A stretch of DNA of 64,000 nucleotides from an uncultured Phycisphaerales bacterium. GTDB lineage: Bacteria; Planctomycetota; Phycisphaerae; Phycisphaerales; SM1A02. Location: NCBI GenBank assembly GCA_905480395.1, contig CAJQQE010000012.1, forward strand, positions 124,001-188,000, in the 5' to 3' direction. A program made the translations under genes and the position numbers. The notes below the pieces were generated by a model. The model made no database searches. It was given only the letters and a program-made list of their open reading frames with translations, and had not been told where the DNA came from. Every line of letters starts with the position of its first letter. The stretch's first letter is position 1. Of this stretch, positions 27,939 to 36,456 are shown in pieces.

Positions 27939-27964
27939 GAGCTGGATGCGTTTCCGTGAGGCGG

Positions 27965-27970
27965 TACCAT
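27965..27970 (+). promoter_or_regulatory. Putative -10 box of the dehydrogenase gene (leaderless)
   Basis: TACCAT on the plus strand, seven bases before the ATG at 27978, the same hexamer and spacing as the kinase at the left edge. Confidence 0.5.
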
Positions 27971-27977
27971 TGCTCAC

Positions 27978-29489
27978 ATGCAGCAGATACTCATTAATGG
28001 TCACTGGGCGGATTCATCTTCATCCGCCGGCGAGTTCCGAGCGATCAATCCATCGACTGGCGAAACTCGGACGCCGGTCTTCCCGTGCTCGAACTGGAAA
28101 GACCTCGATTCGATGGCGGAGGCGGCCATGGCCGCGGTCGTCCATCCCGCCAACGCAGATCCTGACCGCATCGGGCGGTTTCTGGAGATCTTTGCGGACC
28201 GCCTTGATGCGAAGCGAGCCGAGATCGCCAGGGTCGCGCATGAAGAGACGGGTCTCCCGCTCGAGACTCGGCTGGCTCAGATCGAATTCGGTCGGATGCT
28301 CGGCCAACTTCGCACCGCCGCATCGGCCGCTCGTGATGTGTCACTGAATTCCTGGCGAACCCCATTGATCGATACCGATTCTGGAATTCGAAGTGACTTC
28401 GGGCCGCTGGGTGGTGCGGTTCTGACCATCGGTCCCAACAACTTCCCATTGGCCTTCCATGCCGTTTCGGGCGGCGACTTTGCCGCCGCCATCGCCGCGG
28501 GAAATCCGGTTATCGCCAAGGGGCATCCACTTCATCCGGAGACCGGGGCGTTACTCGCGGGGTGCGCTGCGGAGGCCGTGATCGAAGCTGGTTTACATCC
28601 GGCGACCGTGCAGTACTTTTATCAATGCGACGCCGAAGATGGTCTCCGACTGGTGGCCGATCAAAGAATCGCCGCGGTTGGATTCACCGGAAGCCAAGCC
28701 GCTGGTCTTTCGATTAAAGCAGCCGCGGATTCATCTGGAACGCCGTGCTTCCTCGAGATGTCGAGTGTGAATCCCGTCTTTGTCCTCCCGTCGGCGCTGG
28801 CCGAGCGTGGCGCCCAGATCGGCGGAGAGTGGGCGGCCTCGCTCATGATGGGCGCGGGGCAGTTCTGTACGAAGCCCGGGATTGCGATCCTGGTCGGCGA
28901 GGGTGCTGATCCATTCGTGGAGGCGACGGCGTCGGCACTCCGTGAGGCTGCACCGGGCGTTCTGTTCTCTGAACTTGGGGTCGAGCGACTGGCGTCCGGC
29001 GTGGATGCGGTCGAAGCCGCGGGTGCGGTGCTCCGGTGCGGAGGCGCCTCGGGAAACCCGGGCGCCCGCTTCGAACCCACCCTATTGGAAGTGGATGGAG
29101 ATGACTTTCTAAAGTCATTCCAAGTGCTGTCGCAGGAACTCTTCGGTCCGGTGGGGCTGGTGGTTCGGGCGAGGGACCTCGATGACGCGTCGAAACTGGC
29201 GGCTCAGTTTGGCGGTCAGTTGACGGCCACGATGTATACCGGGAGTGAGGATGACACCGCGTGGATGGCCTTGGAGTCAATCCTACGAGTGAAGTGCGGT
29301 CGACTGATTGAGAACAAGATGCCCACTGGGGTCGCCGTGGTTCCATCGATGGTGCATGGTGGTCCGTATCCCGCCACCGGGCATCCGGGGTTCACCGCGG
29401 TGGGCTTGCCGACGAGCGTCCATCGATTTGCGATGGCCCGTTGCTGGGACGGCGTGTCCTTGGAACGGCTTCCGGTGTGGCTCCGTTGA
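27978..29489 (+). CDS. 2,5-dioxovalerate (alpha-ketoglutarate semialdehyde) dehydrogenase
   Basis: A 503-residue aldehyde dehydrogenase of the NADP-dependent alpha-ketoglutarate semialdehyde type. Catalytic C297 is in GAGQFCTKPG and E260 in FLEMSSVNPVF; the latter (EMSSVNP instead of ELGGKSP) is characteristic of this subfamily. It oxidises alpha-ketoglutarate semialdehyde to 2-oxoglutarate in hydroxyproline or uronate/pentose breakdown. A DapA-type deaminase and a hydroxyproline epimerase lie nearby on the opposite strand, which favours hydroxyproline. TACCAT lies seven bases before the ATG. Its stop overlaps the TTG start of the following gene. Confidence 0.9.
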   Translation: MQQILINGHWADSSSSAGEFRAINPSTGETRTPVFPCSNWKDLDSMAEAAMAAVVHPANADPDRIGRFLEIFADRLDAKRAEIARVAHEETGLPLETRLAQIEFGRMLGQLRTAASAARDVSLNSWRTPLIDTDSGIRSDFGPLGGAVLTIGPNNFPLAFHAVSGGDFAAAIAAGNPVIAKGHPLHPETGALLAGCAAEAVIEAGLHPATVQYFYQCDAEDGLRLVADQRIAAVGFTGSQAAGLSIKAAADSSGTPCFLEMSSVNPVFVLPSALAERGAQIGGEWAASLMMGAGQFCTKPGIAILVGEGADPFVEATASALREAAPGVLFSELGVERLASGVDAVEAAGAVLRCGGASGNPGARFEPTLLEVDGDDFLKSFQVLSQELFGPVGLVVRARDLDDASKLAAQFGGQLTATMYTGSEDDTAWMALESILRVKCGRLIENKMPTGVAVVPSMVHGGPYPATGHPGFTAVGLPTSVHRFAMARCWDGVSLERLPVWLR

Positions 29490-30379
29490 GCAGGCCCGCA
29501 GGCACGCCATCTTTGGAGGGTGTTCGGATCGGCATTCTGCATCATGCGGAAAGTCAGTTACTCCGGCAGGGTTATCTCATTCAACTGATGGCGGAGTATT
29601 GGACCGCTCGGGGGGCCGAGGTGGTTGACATCATTGGCGTCGAAACATCGATCCCTGTGGATGTCTTGTTGCTTCATGTGGACCTTTCGATTGTCCCCGA
29701 GGCGTACCTTCAATTTGCGAGAACGTACCCGCGAGTGATCAACCTCAAAGCTGTGGATATTCGGAAGACCTCGTATCTCGATGACTTGGTGGATGCCAGT
29801 CATGAGGGAGACGGCCCGATGATCGTCAAATCCGACTTGAATCATGGTGGCGTTCCCGAGCGATTGCTCGTCTCAAAGAAGCATCGCGTACGCCGCTTTA
29901 TTTCGGCGGTGATCCGTCGGTTGCGACGCAGGCTGGGATTGCCCACCGAGATTCGAAGCAAGGCCGAATACGTGATCTATCCAGATCGGAATTCGGTTCC
30001 GCTCCGACATTTTCGCGATGGCGCCGTCGTACAACCGTTTCGCCCAGAACGGTCAGGGAGCGACTTCGTCTTGCGCGAATACTACTTCTTCGGAAAAGTA
30101 GAAGTCTTGAATAAGGAAGTCGGTTCGGAACCGATCTTGACCAGCGGCCGCCAAGTGGACTGTCGCGCGGGATCTCCTCCGGCGGAAGTTCGTGCGATCC
30201 GAGATCGCCTCCATCTTGATTACGGCAAGATCGATTACGGCTGCCCGGACGGCGTGGCGGTGGTCTATGACGCCAATAAATCGCTGGGGATTCGTGCCAA
30301 TCCCGGTGAAGTCACCAAGACGATCGCGTCTGAATTGGCGAGCGGCATCGACGAGTGGATTCGATCTGATCCATCATGA
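29486..30379 (+). CDS. ATP-grasp-like protein of unknown function
   Basis: A protein of about 297 residues that looks like a RimK/ATP-grasp ligase fold: an N-terminal alpha/beta domain (GVRIGILHHAESQLLRQG, then VDVLLLHVDLS), a middle stretch with PMIVKSDLNHGGVPE, and C-terminal D-Y-G-K-I-D-Y-G followed by VVYDANKS. The lysine in MIVKSDLN and the acidic C-terminal residues could bind ATP, but the motifs are too weak to be sure. The TTG start at 29486 overlaps the dehydrogenase stop (TTGA), which means translational coupling; an ATG at 29441 inside that gene is the alternative. It converges with the deaminase, overlapping by six bases. Function unknown. Confidence 0.65.
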   Translation: MSRPAGTPSLEGVRIGILHHAESQLLRQGYLIQLMAEYWTARGAEVVDIIGVETSIPVDVLLLHVDLSIVPEAYLQFARTYPRVINLKAVDIRKTSYLDDLVDASHEGDGPMIVKSDLNHGGVPERLLVSKKHRVRRFISAVIRRLRRRLGLPTEIRSKAEYVIYPDRNSVPLRHFRDGAVVQPFRPERSGSDFVLREYYFFGKVEVLNKEVGSEPILTSGRQVDCRAGSPPAEVRAIRDRLHLDYGKIDYGCPDGVAVVYDANKSLGIRANPGEVTKTIASELASGIDEWIRSDPS

Positions 30380-31300
30380 ATCTGACGTTCTTTGAGGTTG
30401 CGTGCGTTTCGCCTCGGCGATCACCGCGAGGGCGTGCTCGCGAACGGGACCTTCAAGCGGTCGGCGAGGACCTCGAACAAGTTCGTCACCCATATCAAAC
30501 TCGGCTTGCACCAGGTTGACCATATGAACGAATTCGGGGACGGCATCGAGCCGCAGGAGAGGTAGAAACCACTGATAGAGTGCTTCGAGCTCATCACGGT
30601 CGCCCGTGGACCGAGCGTTGATCGCGAGTTTCCAAAGGCGAATTGATTCCTCGGGGAGGGCGTTCACCAGTCCGGCGATCCAACCGTCCGCGCCGGCGGC
30701 AGCGCCTTCGACCGCCATGTCGTCGATTCCCACGAAGATCGAGAGTCGGTCGCCGAGCGTGCCTCTGATCTCCCGAAACCTCCGAATGTCGCCGCTCGAC
30801 TCCTTGGTCGCGTGCAGATTGGAATGGTCAGAAGCCAGTTCCGCCAATTCATGCGGCCGAACATCGACTCGGTACGCGATGGGATTGTTGTAGAGCATGC
30901 ACGAGAGGCTTGTGGCCTCGAATACCGTGGCGAAGTGCGCCTTGGTCTCGCTCCAGGGGCCGGCGTACGCGTATGCCGGGAGCACCATCAGCCCTCGGCA
31001 TCCACATTCTGCGGCCTGTTGGGCGATGGCGACCGACTGGCTGGTGGAAATCGCGCTCACCGCCGCGACGATCGGGATGCGGTCCCCAACGGCCTCGACG
31101 CAGGTCGTCCAGACGGCGGACTTCTCTTCCATTGACAACGCGCCACCCTCGCCGAGCGAGCCAGGCGTGACGATGGCGGAACTACCGGCGTCGGCCATCC
31201 GCACCACATGCGCGGCAAGTCGATCGTGGTCGATGGTGAGGTCAGGGTGGTAAGGGTTGGTGATGGCGGGCATGACGCCGTGCCAAGTAGAGCGATTCAT
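30374..31300 (-). CDS. DapA-family lyase, probable 1-pyrroline-4-hydroxy-2-carboxylate deaminase
   Basis: A 308-residue TIM-barrel enzyme of the dihydrodipicolinate synthase family. The Schiff-base lysine is K166 in ATKESSGD and the catalytic tyrosine Y137 in MLYNNPIAY. In hydroxyproline catabolism such an enzyme converts 1-pyrroline-4-hydroxy-2-carboxylate to alpha-ketoglutarate semialdehyde, and the neighbouring epimerase and dehydrogenase make this the best call. Keto-deoxy sugar acid dehydratases of the same fold are alternatives. AGGA eight bases before the ATG marks it as an internal gene behind the epimerase, 74 bases upstream. Confidence 0.8.
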   Translation of the reverse strand: MNRSTWHGVMPAITNPYHPDLTIDHDRLAAHVVRMADAGSSAIVTPGSLGEGGALSMEEKSAVWTTCVEAVGDRIPIVAAVSAISTSQSVAIAQQAAECGCRGLMVLPAYAYAGPWSETKAHFATVFEATSLSCMLYNNPIAYRVDVRPHELAELASDHSNLHATKESSGDIRRFREIRGTLGDRLSIFVGIDDMAVEGAAAGADGWIAGLVNALPEESIRLWKLAINARSTGDRDELEALYQWFLPLLRLDAVPEFVHMVNLVQAEFDMGDELVRGPRRPLEGPVREHALAVIAEAKRTQPQRTSDS

Positions 31301-31374
31301 ATTCTTTGATCCTCAAGAGTGGAAGTCGAAGGGTATCCGAAGAGCGGCGACTTCCGTTGCGGCGTTGCCGGCGA

Positions 31375-32322
31375 TCAGAAAATTCCGAATCGATACGGAT
31401 CGCTGGGATCAAGGTGGAGCGTCGATTCCCCGGTGATCCATGCTCGACCCGAGATCGTGGGGATAATGGTTCCGGGCTCGCTTCCCGCCTGCCAAGTGCC
31501 GGAGAACCGTGAGCCGATGATCGATTCTTGGATCCACGTCGCGCCTTCCGCGAGCCTTCCGTCGGCGGCCAGGCACGCGAGTTTCGCACTGGTCCCCGTT
31601 CCGCAGGGAGAGCGGTCATAGGCACCTCCGGGGCAGAGGACGAAGTTTCGACCGTGGCCACCATCGGCGGGAGGTCCAAAGAGCTCCACGTGATCGACCG
31701 GGCCAGCGTGTGCCCCGGTCCCGTCCTGCCCGGCGGCGTTCATGGCTCGGCGGATGCGTGACGCGAGTTTGGTGAGCGTTCCTCGTCGCTCGAACTCGAG
31801 TGACTCGCCATGGTCTTCGATCAGGGCGAACCAGTTGCCGCCCCAGGCGATATCCGCATGGACCAGTCGGTCGTCGAGGGGCACGGGTACGCGATGGCTC
31901 GTTCTTCGCGAGGCGACGTTTTTCACAGCGACGACCCCGTCGGGTTTGATGGTCGCGGTGACGGGACCGACGGGCGTGTCGAGCTGAATGGTCTCGCCGG
32001 GCGTGGTAGAGGCTCGGCCCAGATGCTGGAGGGTCCGGACCACGCCGATCGTTCCATGGACACACATCCCCAGAACGCCGACATTGTTGACGAAGATGAC
32101 GCCAGCGTCCGAGGTTGGGTTCTCCGGTGGACGAAGGATGGCCGCGACCAGAACTTCGGATCCGCGGGGCTCGAGAACCACCGCAGTTCGAAGGTGATCA
32201 AATTGGGATGAAAGCAATTTCGCCTGCGTGGCAAGGGAGCCGCCGCCGAGATCTGGTCCGCCTTCCACGATCACTCGGGTGGGTTCGCCTTCGGTATGGC
32301 TGTCGATGGCCTTGATGGACAT
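31375..32322 (-). CDS. 4-hydroxyproline 2-epimerase (proline racemase family)
   Basis: A 315-residue proline racemase-superfamily enzyme. Both catalytic cysteines are present, C87 in GMCVHGTIG and C240 in DRSPCGTGTSAK, close to Cys88 and Cys236 of characterised 4-hydroxyproline 2-epimerases. This separates it from trans-3-hydroxyproline dehydratases, which lack the second cysteine. It would convert trans-4-hydroxy-L-proline to cis-4-hydroxy-D-proline. The usual Gly after the first Cys is Val here. The ATG at 32322 was chosen over TTG at 32367 because the family starts near IDSHTEGEPTR and TACCTT lies seven bases upstream. The downstream deaminase is probably co-transcribed. Confidence 0.88.
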   Translation of the reverse strand: MSIKAIDSHTEGEPTRVIVEGGPDLGGGSLATQAKLLSSQFDHLRTAVVLEPRGSEVLVAAILRPPENPTSDAGVIFVNNVGVLGMCVHGTIGVVRTLQHLGRASTTPGETIQLDTPVGPVTATIKPDGVVAVKNVASRRTSHRVPVPLDDRLVHADIAWGGNWFALIEDHGESLEFERRGTLTKLASRIRRAMNAAGQDGTGAHAGPVDHVELFGPPADGGHGRNFVLCPGGAYDRSPCGTGTSAKLACLAADGRLAEGATWIQESIIGSRFSGTWQAGSEPGTIIPTISGRAWITGESTLHLDPSDPYRFGIF

Positions 32323-32329
32323 GGAGCGA

Positions 32330-32335
32330 AAGGTA
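32330..32335 (-). promoter_or_regulatory. Putative -10 box of the epimerase gene (leaderless)
   Basis: TACCTT on the minus strand, seven bases before the ATG at 32322. Confidence 0.45.
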
Positions 32336-32411
32336 ACCGAGTCGTCCGTCTTCGGCGTGGACGCCAACGAATGTCGTCGCCAGCAGGTTCGATGCGGAAT
32401 CGACCGGGGGC

Positions 32412-34253
32412 TCAGGGAGCTTCAAACTCACGCCAGTCCGGGAGGATTCTCGCGAGTTCCGGGAGCAGGGCGGTCATGAAGTCAGCCACTTGAACCTCGA
32501 ACATCGCGAGAATCTCATCATCGTCATCGTTGCTCCCAGCCGAATAGGTCGAGTTCAGCTGGATTTTGCAGTAGTAGGCGTACTCGGAAGTGAGGTCGAA
32601 GGCGACGTTCTCAACCGACATGGCGCTGGCCGTCGTTCGACCGTTGGCGACGAAGAAATACGCGCCCAGATTCCGCTGCGATGGATTTTTCGGATCTGTG
32701 AAGATCGTGGTCCGGAGGGCAATCTCGCCGATCGGAAGCGGGACTTCGGTGGTGGCGCCGGTGACCGGGTCAGTGATCGAGATGACCTGATAGGGAAGGC
32801 CCGTCGCGCGATTGAGGGTGTCAGTGGTGGTGCCCAGTTCGGGAAGGTCCAGTTCGATGTTGAACGGGTCACGAACGGAGAGAAGCCCGCTATTGGCCCA
32901 GCAAACTTCCGGTACGTGCGGTGCCGTGCCAGCAAGATCGGTGTAGTAGGCAAGATGGAGTTGAAGAAAACCTGGACGATCTTCCTCAGTCGAAACGTAG
33001 AGCCGCTGAAGGTACTGATTGGTGCCGAGAACATCGATGATGGTGTCTCGGAAGACCTCATCCTCACCGTTTTTCTTCCAGCTGCCAACGGTGCTCGGCA
33101 CGCTGGTGATGGCTTCACGAGGTTGTACTTGTCTCTTCACGAGATGCAGCCCGAACGCATCGACCGTGGTATTGATGGCGATTCCGCCCGTGAGGAGTAG
33201 GAGGGCGGTGGCCACGCAAATGGGGACGGCGGATCGGTGAAATCGGGCTGGTGCGGCTTTCTGGGTCTCGGCGCTTCCGGCCCCACGTCGGAGCCGATTT
33301 CCATCCTCGTCTTCGTCGAGAGGTTGAAGAAACCACATCAGGAGAATGAAGAGTCCGAACGTGGGGATCATCCAGACCAGGCCGACCAGCGCATGGAATT
33401 GTCCAAACATGAACTCCTCGCCGTTCATCCCGAGAATTCCCAGCGTGCAGATCCGAAGGACATTGATCACGATCGCAATGGGAAGTCCGGTGGTGATCAG
33501 GAGGAGACGGAGCCACCAGCGGTCCAGGCCGACGTAGGCGATGACCGTCCCGAGAGCGAGGAACGCCATGAGCATCCGCATTCCTGAGCAGGCTTCGGCG
33601 ACATCGAGTGGATAGGTGTTTCCTCCCGGCAGAAGGATCTCGATGTAGTTCCCACGAAGCGGCAACAGGTTGTACCCGATCAGGTCGAGCGCTTGCCAGG
33701 ATCCCCACGCCGCCATGGACTGCATCGGGAGCGTGATTTCCAAAAGTACCTTGTCGGTGATTCGCTGCCCGAAGACGAAGACGTAGAGCAGGGGAAACCA
33801 AATCCAGACGAGGGAGCGCCATCCGAGAATCGCGATGCAGCCACCGCTCAGCCCGAGGAAGACGCCGACCGCACGCATGTTGTGGCTGTTGAGAAAAGTC
33901 GACTCTGGTGCGAGCCAGGTCGCGGCGTACCAGAGGATGCCCAAGCCGATCAGAAAGAGCCCGCTCCAGGTTGATTGGAAGGGGCGAGTGAACAGGTCCG
34001 CCTTGTGAAGGAAAACGACGTACACCGCGATCAACGGAATGAAGAGGGTATGTCCCCAGTCCGCGGAATCGGTCGTCGCATAGTGGTATTGGAGAAGGAA
34101 GAAGTCGCGGAAGGCGAAAAAGAGTGACGCCATAATCGCAACGCCGATCACCGCGACCACGGCCGGCGAAGGGACGAGCCAGCCTGCTTCCGTGCCCGGT
34201 GTTTCCGCGGATGCGACGCTTCGTTCGGAATGTTCGTGGGGTGCGTTTTCCAT
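32412..34253 (-). CDS. Exosortase fused to an EpsI-type C-terminal domain
   Basis: A 613-residue membrane protein. The N-terminal 350 residues hold eight or so helices and the exosortase triad: C222 in AEACSGMRML, R267 in NVLRICTLG and H287 in GQFHALVG. Exosortases cut PEP-CTERM-type tails and anchor or release exported proteins. The C-terminal part (about 380-613) is an EpsI/DUF3485-like domain with the HVPEVCW motif, often a separate protein or a fusion in exopolysaccharide loci. ATG 34253 was preferred; an in-frame GTG at 34394 would add 47 poorly conserved residues. TAAACT about 25 bases upstream could be its -10 box. No polysaccharide genes surround it. Confidence 0.93.
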   Translation of the reverse strand: MENAPHEHSERSVASAETPGTEAGWLVPSPAVVAVIGVAIMASLFFAFRDFFLLQYHYATTDSADWGHTLFIPLIAVYVVFLHKADLFTRPFQSTWSGLFLIGLGILWYAATWLAPESTFLNSHNMRAVGVFLGLSGGCIAILGWRSLVWIWFPLLYVFVFGQRITDKVLLEITLPMQSMAAWGSWQALDLIGYNLLPLRGNYIEILLPGGNTYPLDVAEACSGMRMLMAFLALGTVIAYVGLDRWWLRLLLITTGLPIAIVINVLRICTLGILGMNGEEFMFGQFHALVGLVWMIPTFGLFILLMWFLQPLDEDEDGNRLRRGAGSAETQKAAPARFHRSAVPICVATALLLLTGGIAINTTVDAFGLHLVKRQVQPREAITSVPSTVGSWKKNGEDEVFRDTIIDVLGTNQYLQRLYVSTEEDRPGFLQLHLAYYTDLAGTAPHVPEVCWANSGLLSVRDPFNIELDLPELGTTTDTLNRATGLPYQVISITDPVTGATTEVPLPIGEIALRTTIFTDPKNPSQRNLGAYFFVANGRTTASAMSVENVAFDLTSEYAYYCKIQLNSTYSAGSNDDDDEILAMFEVQVADFMTALLPELARILPDWREFEAP

Positions 34254-34889
34254 GGTCGGAAGAGCTGGGTCAAGTTTACAGATGGGAACCGATGTGAAGA
34301 CGGGGTCGGGATATTCTGATTCGCGGTCGATCTCGGCAGATCTATCATCGGTCCTGTCGCTCAAAATTCGGCGATAATTTCGCTGATCGCCCACAATTAC
34401 GCGGTGAGTGAATCTTATGAATGGACGATCGTTTGCATTGGCTCAAGCCGAGTTCTCAGCCGGGCCGCCTCGGGCAATGTCAGGTTCCAGATGCTTCCGG
34501 CTCGGACTTGGAATGGGGTTCAATTGAACGTGAGGGGTGTAATCTCGGGGCCTCCGATCATGGTCGGTAGTCCGTGCCCACTGGAATCACCTAAAAGAGA
34601 AGATCGCACTTCGTGATTCTGCAATTTTCCTTATGCCCCATAACTCACTCGGGGCATTGGCTGGCATGTAGATCATGCAGGGACATCATGGAAGTGATCA
34701 GATGCCCGTGATCTTGCGACGCGGCCGGATCTCGACGGATCGGGCGGCCGCGCCCGCAGTGAAACTGATTGAGCAGCGCGTGGCGGCGGTGGGATCCCGC
34801 TCGGAAGAGGCACGGCCGGGCGGGGTATGGTCAGGCATTCGCGGCGGCGCTTCGGCGGGTTGCTCCGCCAGCGGGGCCCCGTCCCTCAT
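34254..34889. other. Gap between sulfotransferase and exosortase genes
   Basis: This 636-base region holds no gene I can support; short frames on both strands lack recognisable features. A 7-base-pair hairpin ATGCCCC/GGGGCAT (34633-34639 and 34651-34657) lies downstream of the sulfotransferase gene but has no T tract, so it is a weak terminator candidate at best. The last 140 bases of the region on the exosortase side are AT-richer and may hold its promoter. Confidence 0.45.
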
Positions 34890-36380
34890 CTAGAGGTAAT
34901 CGCCGAGGCCATCGATGAGTGGGCCGATGTGCTTCTCATAGTTCTTCCAGCGCCCTGACGAAGAGGTGTACATCTTCTTGTTGACCTGGTCGTAGCTGAT
35001 GGTGGCGGCAACTCGCTTTGACTTGTGAAATTCAAGGCAGGCGTCCTCCCAAGAGAGCCCTAGAAACTCCAGGAGCTTTCTGGTCTCGTTTTCCTGGTCC
35101 ACGACCAGCTTGTCGTAGTGCAGGTCCATCATTTCAATCTCGAGTGTCTGCATCCAGTACTCCTGGAGCTCGTGCCGTTGAACCCACATTTGTGCAAGCC
35201 ATTTGAGTTGGTTCGTGTACTTGTGCCTGGTCGAGACAAGATTTGTGGTGTAACACGAGATGCAGTTATCAAGTGGATGCCGATGCAGCATGATCATGCG
35301 TGACTTCGGCAGGATGAGCGAGAGGAAGCCTGCCTGGTTATGCAGTGAAAGAGATTTATTGGTGATGCGAGTAGGGCTTGTGGTTATCCACTTGGTGGCC
35401 TCCATGTACTGGCGTGCCATCACATTCGCATCTTCCACTCGCATGTCCACGAGGCAGGTTGGGTACGGGTTGAACGAGTCCATCGTCTTTGGGGCTCTGT
35501 GAATCACACTAGTGCTGACGACAAGCTCTCCGGCATTTTCGACCTCGGGGTGCATGCTGAGAATCTGTTCCAAGAGGCTCGTTCCACTGCGGGGATTTCC
35601 CACAATGAACACCGGCTCCTCGTGGTGTACTGAGGCGTGAGCGAGCGCGCGGACGTTTTCGTGCGTCATGAGATCGCAGATCGTCTGGTTGACCTTCTCG
35701 TTTGCCTCGGAATCCCAAGTCGCACCGGAAATAGCGTGGGCGGTCGCAGCAGATTCCCATGCTCGATCATATTCTCCGAGGCGGTCATAGGCTTTCGCAA
35801 GCATGAACCAGGCGTCTATCACGGGGCTATCGCTCGCTTCGGGGTTCGCGACGTTGGTCTTCGCCCAATCAAGGTAGTTCTTGATCACATCGATCGCTTC
35901 GCCATATTTTTTCTCTTGCATCAGCAGTCTTGGGGCGAGGCTCGCGACGCCTCCAACAAATTCCTCTCCCAATGGAGCTGAATGAAGGACTTCCCAAGCC
36001 TGTTCGGTTTTTCCGGTTCGCTCATAGATATTGCTGATCATCAGCAGAGCTCCTGGCCATCCATTCGCCAGTTTCTTGAAAATCTCTGCTTGGTGAAGAG
36101 CCGCTTCAAGTGATCCTCCCAGCATCAATGCATTCGTTGCTCGTCCCGCGTACTCCGCATTGTGCGGGTCGAGTTGGGTCAGTCGTTCGTAGACATTGGC
36201 GGCGGCGAGATAGTCGTTGGCCTTGAGGAGTACGTCGCCCTTCAGCAGGAGGGCGTCCTTGTTTTCTGAATCTTTTTCAAGCACAACATCCGCTTGTTCA
36301 AGGGCCAGAGAACCGAGCTCCATTTTCAGGAATTCACGGCCGTTGGAAATGATTTCGTCGGTGGTTTGAGAGATTGCCAT
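34890..36380 (-). CDS. TPR-repeat sulfotransferase
   Basis: A 496-residue cytoplasmic protein. Residues 1-240 are tetratricopeptide-like helical repeats (for example DYLAAANVYERLTQLDPHN). Residues 255-496 are a sulfotransferase domain with the 5'-phosphosulfate loop VFIVGNPRSGTSLLEQIL and the 3'-phosphate site RHPLDNCISCY, so it should use PAPS. The fusion resembles bacterial protein or polysaccharide sulfotransferases and tyrosylprotein sulfotransferase-like enzymes. The ATG at 36380, with TACTAT seven bases upstream, was preferred to an in-frame start 67 codons earlier that has no coding character. It is divergent from the trigger-factor-like gene. Confidence 0.9.
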   Translation of the reverse strand: MAISQTTDEIISNGREFLKMELGSLALEQADVVLEKDSENKDALLLKGDVLLKANDYLAAANVYERLTQLDPHNAEYAGRATNALMLGGSLEAALHQAEIFKKLANGWPGALLMISNIYERTGKTEQAWEVLHSAPLGEEFVGGVASLAPRLLMQEKKYGEAIDVIKNYLDWAKTNVANPEASDSPVIDAWFMLAKAYDRLGEYDRAWESAATAHAISGATWDSEANEKVNQTICDLMTHENVRALAHASVHHEEPVFIVGNPRSGTSLLEQILSMHPEVENAGELVVSTSVIHRAPKTMDSFNPYPTCLVDMRVEDANVMARQYMEATKWITTSPTRITNKSLSLHNQAGFLSLILPKSRMIMLHRHPLDNCISCYTTNLVSTRHKYTNQLKWLAQMWVQRHELQEYWMQTLEIEMMDLHYDKLVVDQENETRKLLEFLGLSWEDACLEFHKSKRVAATISYDQVNKKMYTSSSGRWKNYEKHIGPLIDGLGDYL

Positions 36381-36387
36381 TTGCCAG

Positions 36388-36393
36388 ATAGTA
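36388..36393 (-). promoter_or_regulatory. Putative -10 box of the sulfotransferase gene (leaderless)
   Basis: TACTAT on the minus strand, seven bases before the ATG at 36380. Confidence 0.5.
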
Positions 36394-36456
36394 CAAATTC
36401 GGCGAAGATACGGGGAATTTAGGCACCATCCATCACCCTGTATGTAGAGAGATCTC

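Noticed and set aside
31375-32322. Trans-3-hydroxyproline dehydratase as the identity of the racemase-family protein
   Set aside because: Both catalytic cysteines are present; the dehydratases lack the second one.
34633-34657. Hairpin ATGCCCC/GGGGCAT as a terminator
   Set aside because: No T tract on either strand; it is mentioned only as a weak candidate.
34404-34893. Two short plus-strand frames between exosortase and sulfotransferase genes
   Set aside because: No coding bias or motifs; the second overlaps the end of the sulfotransferase gene.
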